The notes under the pieces were generated by a model. That model searched no databases and had not been told where the DNA came from. It was given only the letters and a program-made list of their open reading frames with translations. A stretch of 64,000 nucleotides of DNA from Setophaga petechia (taxonomy: Eukaryota > Chordata > Aves > Passeriformes > Parulidae), in assembly GCA_024362935.1 (NCBI GenBank), contig JANCRA010000007.1, positions 20,919,003 through 20,983,002 on the forward strand. The letters are read 5' to 3'. A program made the position numbers and the translations under genes. Below are positions 1-64,000 of the stretch, piece after piece (the stretch's first letter is position 1; each line of letters begins with the position of its first letter).

Positions 1-950
1 AAATAAATACATTGCATTTAAAGTGGTATTTCTCAACAAGCTACATTATTGGAAATACTATATATACATGTGTTACCGTTCAAAAGAAGTAGGTGAAGAT
101 ATTCTGTTATGTGTTTGGCTATAGCAGAATTTCTAGAAATTGCTCAACTCTTGTGTGGAGTGGAGGGAACCAGCACCATCTGCAGGTCAAAAGCTGGAAA
201 ACAAAGACTTCTAGTGGCCTATTTTAGGCACCTGTACCTAAACAACTTCCCTGTGCCCTTCATAGGGTTACTACTGCATTTTCCAAAGAACATTAGAGTG
301 GGGCAGCAGTAGAAAAACAACTGTAGAATCCTAAATGGACTTGTAAACCCTGCCAAGGGTTGGCACCATACCTACTGACCACTTCACATGAGAGGAGAAA
401 CTCAACATTCCTGTCCTGTCGTGTGCCACATTGAAGAATTTGCCATGTGTGATGCCACAGAAAGTAAAGACAATTAATTTTAACAACTGAGACACAAATG
501 AGGATTCATAAGAGCAGAGAGAAGAAAGATATTCTCATGACTGAAGCTGAATTAGGTGAGAAGCTTAGTTTGTCTTTATTAGTGCCCCATATTTCTTATC
601 ACTGCTGCCTTCTCACTCTGTCTAATCACAGAGCACACAGATCTGAGAAGGGCACAGTGCCTGCCTAAGCAGCAGTGGATCATCCCAGCAGTATCACAGG
701 TCACACTACCTCTGTGTGACCTTGAATATAGCAGGAGAGAGCTCCCTCCCCAGCTATGCTGCCTGAAGTGTGCTCTCTGACCGTTCCTCATTTGGAGTTC
801 CATCTGGGTACCATCTCTCTTCATACAAGAATATTTCAGCATGCAACACAGCTTGTAAGAAAATTAAAAAACGTCCTATTTTATAGCAGGTATTGGTGCT
901 TGGTGGGCACAAAACCCAATTTGCAATTGCAATATTTCTTCAGTGCTTAC
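1..950. other. CEP55 intron 2 (partial), no gene seen
   Basis: This stretch follows the CEP55 exon 2 donor. I see no further CEP55 exon, no repeat I can name and no credible plus-strand gene. The short reading frames here look like chance. Confidence 0.6.
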
Positions 951-1238
951 CTGGGATGCCTGAGAAGTACTACTGGCTTCGTTCTCAAGATCGCAGCATT
1001 TTACCATGACTGCAGATAAATTACACTTTAACCTATTAATTTCTTCTGATAGAGAACAAAGTAACTGTTCTCTTCTTTCTGCTTCCTTTGTTTTTTCTTC
1101 TAGTTGATTTTGTAGTAAAGACAGTTCACTAGTCTTGGTTTTGGACCTAAGCTTGTCTTTCAGGTTTTGGATTTCTCTGTCCTTCTCTCCAAGAAGATGG
1201 TTGTATTTTTCTTTTTCTTTCTCAAGTGAAAGTATTTT
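951..1238 (-). CDS. CEP55: CEP55 coding exon 2
   Basis: The exon has 96 codons with phase 0 at both ends. The acceptor is tttcatttag| and the donor CATCCCAG|GTAAGC on the minus strand. The product is strongly coiled-coil: LEKEKEKYNHLLGEKDREIQ, then QLEEKTKEAERREQLLCSLS. It aligns with the part of human CEP55 that contains EKDKEIQRLRDQL and GERREQVLKALSEE. Confidence 0.93.
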
Positions 1239-2164
1239 CTAAATGAAACAGAATAAAAAAGAGTAAGTGTTAGTCTATGCATCAAATGCATTAGCAAGTA
1301 CCTTGAGATCATCTGAGCAGCAGAGTCTAGTGGAAGGTGTTAGAAATAGGTGATATTTAAGGTCTCTTCCTACCCATCCCATTCTATGACCTTATGATTC
1401 TATGATAAGAATATTTCACTTTCAAAGTTCTCTCTTAGCCTTTAATTAGCTGAGAAAATTACTTTTAACTCAAAGATGACAATACTGTAGTGATCATCTG
1501 AAATATATCAAGAGATAGTAAAACCAGCCTGAAATAGACAAAACAAGGAGAGAATGAAAAGAACCAAGTTTCACAGGCTTGGTATGTACTCAGTTTTGAA
1601 CAAAGATCACTACAGTATATGACCCAAAAACAAAAGCAGTTCAAGAACTCCAAAACACTTCCAGCAAAGAGGTTGGTGCTACCATTCTTAGTTTATTTCT
1701 TAGCATATTTGGTTGCAAGAGCCTTCTTGCAAATGACATGACCTCCGGCCTCAAGTCTTTGTATTTACCAGCCTTGTCAGACGAGTGTGATTTTATTAGC
1801 TCAGCTGTCATTGAAAAATATCTGAGAAAGAAAGTGCGAAACTTAAAGTTTGTCTGGACTGTCTAACACTACTAAACCAGTCGTGACATCAAAAGTTTTG
1901 AGAGGAAAGGTGGGGCTCCTGCTGCCGAGTGCCGTACTCGTGGGACACGGCCCGCGCTGGCTCGGGGAGAGCCCGGCTCACCTGCAGGAGCTCGCTCCTC
2001 TCCGGCTCCGTCATTCTGCCTTTGCCTGCGGCCACCTCCTCCATGGACTTCCGCGGGGCAGCGCCCTCCTGCCTCCCCTTCTCGAACCCACCGTCAGCTC
2101 TGGAGCTGCCCAGCTTCAGGCCCCCCTTGCCAATAATTCGATCTATGGCGGTCTTGGCGTTCAT
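951..2164 (-). CDS. CEP55: CEP55, 5' part of gene (coding exons 1 and 2; rest beyond left edge)
   Basis: This is the start of the gene for centrosomal protein of 55 kDa, a coiled-coil protein that dimerises, moves to the midbody and recruits ALIX/TSG101 so that ESCRT-III can complete abscission. Two exons join in frame (61 + 96 codons). The joined product matches my memory of the human N-terminus at spaced motifs: a GGLKLGSS block, SMEEVAAGKGRMTEPER, then KEKEKYNHLLGEKDREIQ and EAERREQLL. The reading is heptad-like and rich in E, K, L and Q, as expected for the first coiled coil. The ALIX-binding and C-terminal midbody parts are outside the window. I saw no further CEP55 exon in 1-950. The gene is divergent from MYOF and probably starts in the adjacent CpG island. 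Confidence 0.93.
1239..1981 (-). other. CEP55 intron 1
   Basis: This is a 743-bp GT-AG intron. It holds one CR1 3'-end fragment on the opposite strand (1322-1405). Nothing else is recognisable in it. Confidence 0.8.
1322..1405 (+). mobile_element. CR1 LINE 3'-end fragment
   Basis: TCTAGTGGAAGGTGT is followed, after a deletion of the usual middle part, by TTTAAGGTCTCTTCCTACCC and then by CATTCTATGACCTTATGATTCTATGAT. This is the layout of a chicken-type CR1 3' end with its octamer tail. The copy is short and diverged, so it is old. Confidence 0.8.
1982..2164 (-). CDS. CEP55: CEP55 coding exon 1
   Basis: The exon has 61 codons and begins MNAKTAIDRIIGKGG. An ATG six codons upstream in the same frame (2182) gives only MYRRLE in front, and family similarity starts after the 2164 ATG, so I chose 2164. 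The donor reads CTGCAG|GTGAG on the minus strand, phase 0. A tttgtacag sequence ending at 2175 (minus) could be the acceptor of a non-coding first exon. The exon lies in the CpG island and is GC-rich. Confidence 0.9.
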
Positions 2165-2460
2165 CTCTAGGCGCCTGTACAAACGGAACGAGGCGTTACG
2201 GAACAGCGATCCCTTCTAGCGAGCAGGACAAGGCTTCCGACAGCTGGAGGCGAGCGCAGGCGGCGCGGGCCTTCCGGGCTCCCGCGGGGCTCGGAGGGGC
2301 AGCGAGGGCCGCGAGTCACGGCGCGGGACACGGCTCGGCGGCGGCTCCGTCTGGCCCCGGCCTGCGCCGCTTCCGGGTGTTTGAATCCCGCGGCTCCGGG
2401 CCGTCACTTCCGGGGTTTCCGGATGGTGCCCGCGGGCGGCGGCGGCGCGGGCGGTGTCCC

Positions 2461-2508
2461 CTCGTGTCGCCGCCCCCTCGTGTCGCCGCCCCCTCGTGTC
2501 ACCGCCCG
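2461..2508. repeat. 16-bp tandem repeat, three copies, in the CpG island
   Basis: CTCGTGTCGCCGCCCC occurs at 2461-2476 and 2477-2492, and a copy with two changes (CTCGTGTCACCGCCCG) lies at 2493-2508. Confidence 0.9.
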
Positions 2509-2660
2509 GGCGGTGCCGTCCCTAACCGGGGCTCCCAGCCGCGGCGGGGCTGTGCCAGCAGCAGCGGGGTGCTGGAGGGGGGAGCGGGGCGCTGTGGTGC
2601 TCGGGTGGAGCCTGCAGGGCCCGCGCAGTGCTATCTCTTACGTGTCTGTTTCGTTCATCC

Positions 2661-3748
2661 CTGAACATGTGGGGTTTTTCTTCTCCAGAAATCCTCTCTA
2701 TCTACCCCAAGTGTAATAATTTTAGAAATGACAAAGTAAGGTAGGTCTCGTGCGACCGTGTAAAAACTAGGCTGAACCGCGCTCACTTGTGACTCCCTTT
2801 GCTGCCTCTTGCTGGCTTCCCCTCTCCTCTCTCCTTGGGGACACGGAACACCCGTGGCAGTGGCAGCGGGAACCTCTCGGGTTTTTACCTCTGTTCACAG
2901 CCGAGAAAAACTAAGGCTGAGCACAGGGGAGCTCAAAGCTCCTGTGTTTGTCATGTAAATGTTACCTAGGTCATGTTACCACAGTGTGTGTGCGCGTGTT
3001 TAAGACAAAACATTCATATGCCTCCAAACTGTACAGAGAATCTTGTCACTTTTAATTTCTTTTTCGCACGCGTTTCCTTAATACTTTTAACATTTTAGTT
3101 ATGGATACGTATTTCAATAATTCGACTATAAACCTACTATATCCAGGATGTTCCACGAGGAAGCTGCAGTGTTGTTCCAGAATACAACACGAGGGGGAGG
3201 ACTCGCACTGTTTTTTGGGATCATCGCCAGTTTCTGACTAGGCTGGCGCGGGGACAAGCCGAAAGCATTTGCATACAATGAAGTTCTAAAAATTAGGGGG
3301 GGAAATACAAGCTATTGTGTAATTTCATACCTTGGTATACGGAGAGGCAGATACTGTTTAGATCGAGTTCTAAAGTGCTTAATGTTCATGCTGCTTAACA
3401 GTTAACTCTAGCCTTGGTTTCTGACGAGAGATTTATCGCGCAGTTTAAGAATAAAAGCAGCAACAAGAAAGTTTTTGCAGGATTAAACAGGATCCCGTTA
3501 CGGGATTTCACTAGCGAGAGCTCCCTCTGTGCAGCACGGCAGAACCTGGTGTCAATTTACAGGACTGGTTTTTTCCCCGAGCTTTGAGCAGCTAGTCCGT
3601 CATAGATCCACCCATAGACCTCCTTTGCTGTAAACCAGTAATTCCCTGCCTCCTCTTCCTGCTAGCGTTTCAGTCCAGAAGTTAAGGACTGTGAAACTGA
3701 AGATTTAATTCCTTCGGTAGTAATCAGCATTTAGGGAAGAGGGAAACA
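2661..3748 (+). promoter_or_regulatory. MYOF 5' flank and 5' UTR
   Basis: This is the stretch between the CpG island and the MYOF start codon. Visible candidates are an octamer ATTTGCAT at 3267-3274 and a TATA-like ATAAAAG at 3450-3456, about 290 bp before the ATG. Neither is proven. An in-frame TGA at 3698-3700 closes the frame upstream of the ATG. Any 5' UTR intron would be missed here. Confidence 0.45.
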
Positions 3749-63582
<59,834 letters not shown>

Positions 63583-63897
63583 GTAAGGTTATTGCTTCTT
63601 TTGAAAGTGCTTCAGACGTGCTCACCTTTCCTTTCAAATGACAAAGAAAGATTGTAAAGAGTCTCCCACTTAGCTGTTAGCTTTCAGTGGATAGGCAGAG
63701 GAGGGGTAAATGGGACATTCCATGCACAAGTTCAGGAATTTGGTCCAGCAACAATTTTTTGTTTTAAATGTGAGTTTAATGCTTCATTTATGTAGTTTGT
63801 TGCTAACTTCACTTAACCTGAAAGGCTGTGGTGCCAGTTATGCTATCTTGCCAAAGCAGCTGATGAAGTCATGTGAATGAATCAAGCTGTGCCAGGG

Positions 63898-64000
63898 GAG
63901 ATTTGGCTTGGACATGAAGAAAAGTTTCTCCACAGAAAGGGAGGTTGAGCATTGGAATGGCTGCACAGGGAGGTGGTGGAATCACCATCCCTGGAGGTGT
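63898..64000 (+). mobile_element. CR1 LINE fragment, cut by the window edge
   Basis: GGACATGAAGAAAAGTTTCT, GAGCATTGGAATGGCTGCAC and AGGGAGGTGGTGGAATCACC, ATCCCTGGAGGTGT are in CR1 order (the conserved block upstream of the 3' end). The copy is better preserved than the other CR1 pieces here and probably continues beyond the edge. It lies in the MYOF intron after exon 51. Confidence 0.92.

Larger units (their letters stand above)
1900..2660. promoter_or_regulatory. CpG island, CEP55 promoter and possible bidirectional promoter
   Basis: This is a sharply GC- and CpG-rich block in otherwise AT-rich DNA. It covers CEP55 coding exon 1 and its upstream side. It contains two ETS-type sites (CTTCCGG at 2370-2376 and ACTTCCGG at 2406-2413), a TTTGAA/TTCAAA hexamer at 2380-2385, and a GC-rich 16-bp repeat at 2461-2508. 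No TATA box is evident on the CEP55 side, as is usual for CpG-island promoters. Whether MYOF also starts here is not shown by the sequence. Confidence 0.75.

Noticed and set aside
1850..2716. Plus-strand frames across the CpG island
   Set aside because: They are by-products of high GC. The real coding signal is CEP55 exon 1 on the minus strand.
3283..3296. MEF2-like CTAAAAATTAG upstream of MYOF
   Set aside because: It does not match the YTAWWWWTAR consensus; the TA at positions 8-9 is missing.

Overview
The window is vertebrate nuclear DNA, most likely from a bird and possibly a songbird. It is AT-rich and intron-rich, and it carries fragments with the typical avian CR1 3' end (a TTCCAACC-like block followed by ATTCTATG/TTCTGTG octamers). 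It also carries two solo LTRs, one of which starts with a TGTCATGGTTTGAC block that I associate with passerine ERVL-type LTRs. The species call is inference.

Two protein genes lie head to head. On the minus strand, at the left edge, are the first two coding exons of CEP55, a midbody and abscission protein (1982-2164 and 951-1238). The rest of CEP55 lies beyond the left edge. On the plus strand is almost all of MYOF (myoferlin), a large tail-anchored multi-C2 ferlin involved in membrane fusion, repair and receptor trafficking. I followed 51 coding exons from the ATG at 3749 to 63582. Every intron is GT-AG, every junction keeps frame, and there is no internal stop. They encode 1961 codons (5883 nt). 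Compared with my memory of human myoferlin (2061 aa), only about 98 residues are missing: the stretch after C2G, the transmembrane anchor and the short tail, which lie past the right edge. CEP55 and MYOF are also divergent neighbours in human (10q23.33); here their start codons are only about 1.6 kb apart.

Layout. 1-2164 holds the CEP55 5' part with a CR1 scrap in its first intron. About 1900-2660 is a CpG island that is probably the CEP55 promoter and may serve both genes. About 2660-3748 is the MYOF 5' flank and 5' UTR. 3749-10627 encodes most of C2A. Intron 3 (10628-17854) is the main accessory region: a decayed retroelement-like reading frame, a CR1 tail and a 1.27 kb solo LTR. 17855-29284 encodes the end of C2A, C2B, FerI and most of C2C. 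31439-34370 holds a 39-nt cassette-type exon and the region leading to FerA. A second solo LTR with a perfect 5-bp target duplication lies in intron 20. 35522-41047 encodes FerA and FerB, 42335-45632 the nested DysF region, 46863-50487 C2D, 51033-52542 C2E, 55897-58427 a 4-codon microexon and the linker into C2F, 58272-60437 C2F, and 61267-63582 C2G. The window ends inside another CR1 copy.

Points worth a second look are a 174-nt in-phase candidate cassette exon in intron 38, the 12-nt microexon 39, two exons (20 and 42) with extreme GC at third positions inside an AT-rich gene, the LTR beside one of those exons, the gag/SCAN-like remnant in intron 3, and a CHR-like motif in the CEP55 promoter. 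I found no bacterial-type systems, CRISPR arrays, tRNA or rRNA genes.
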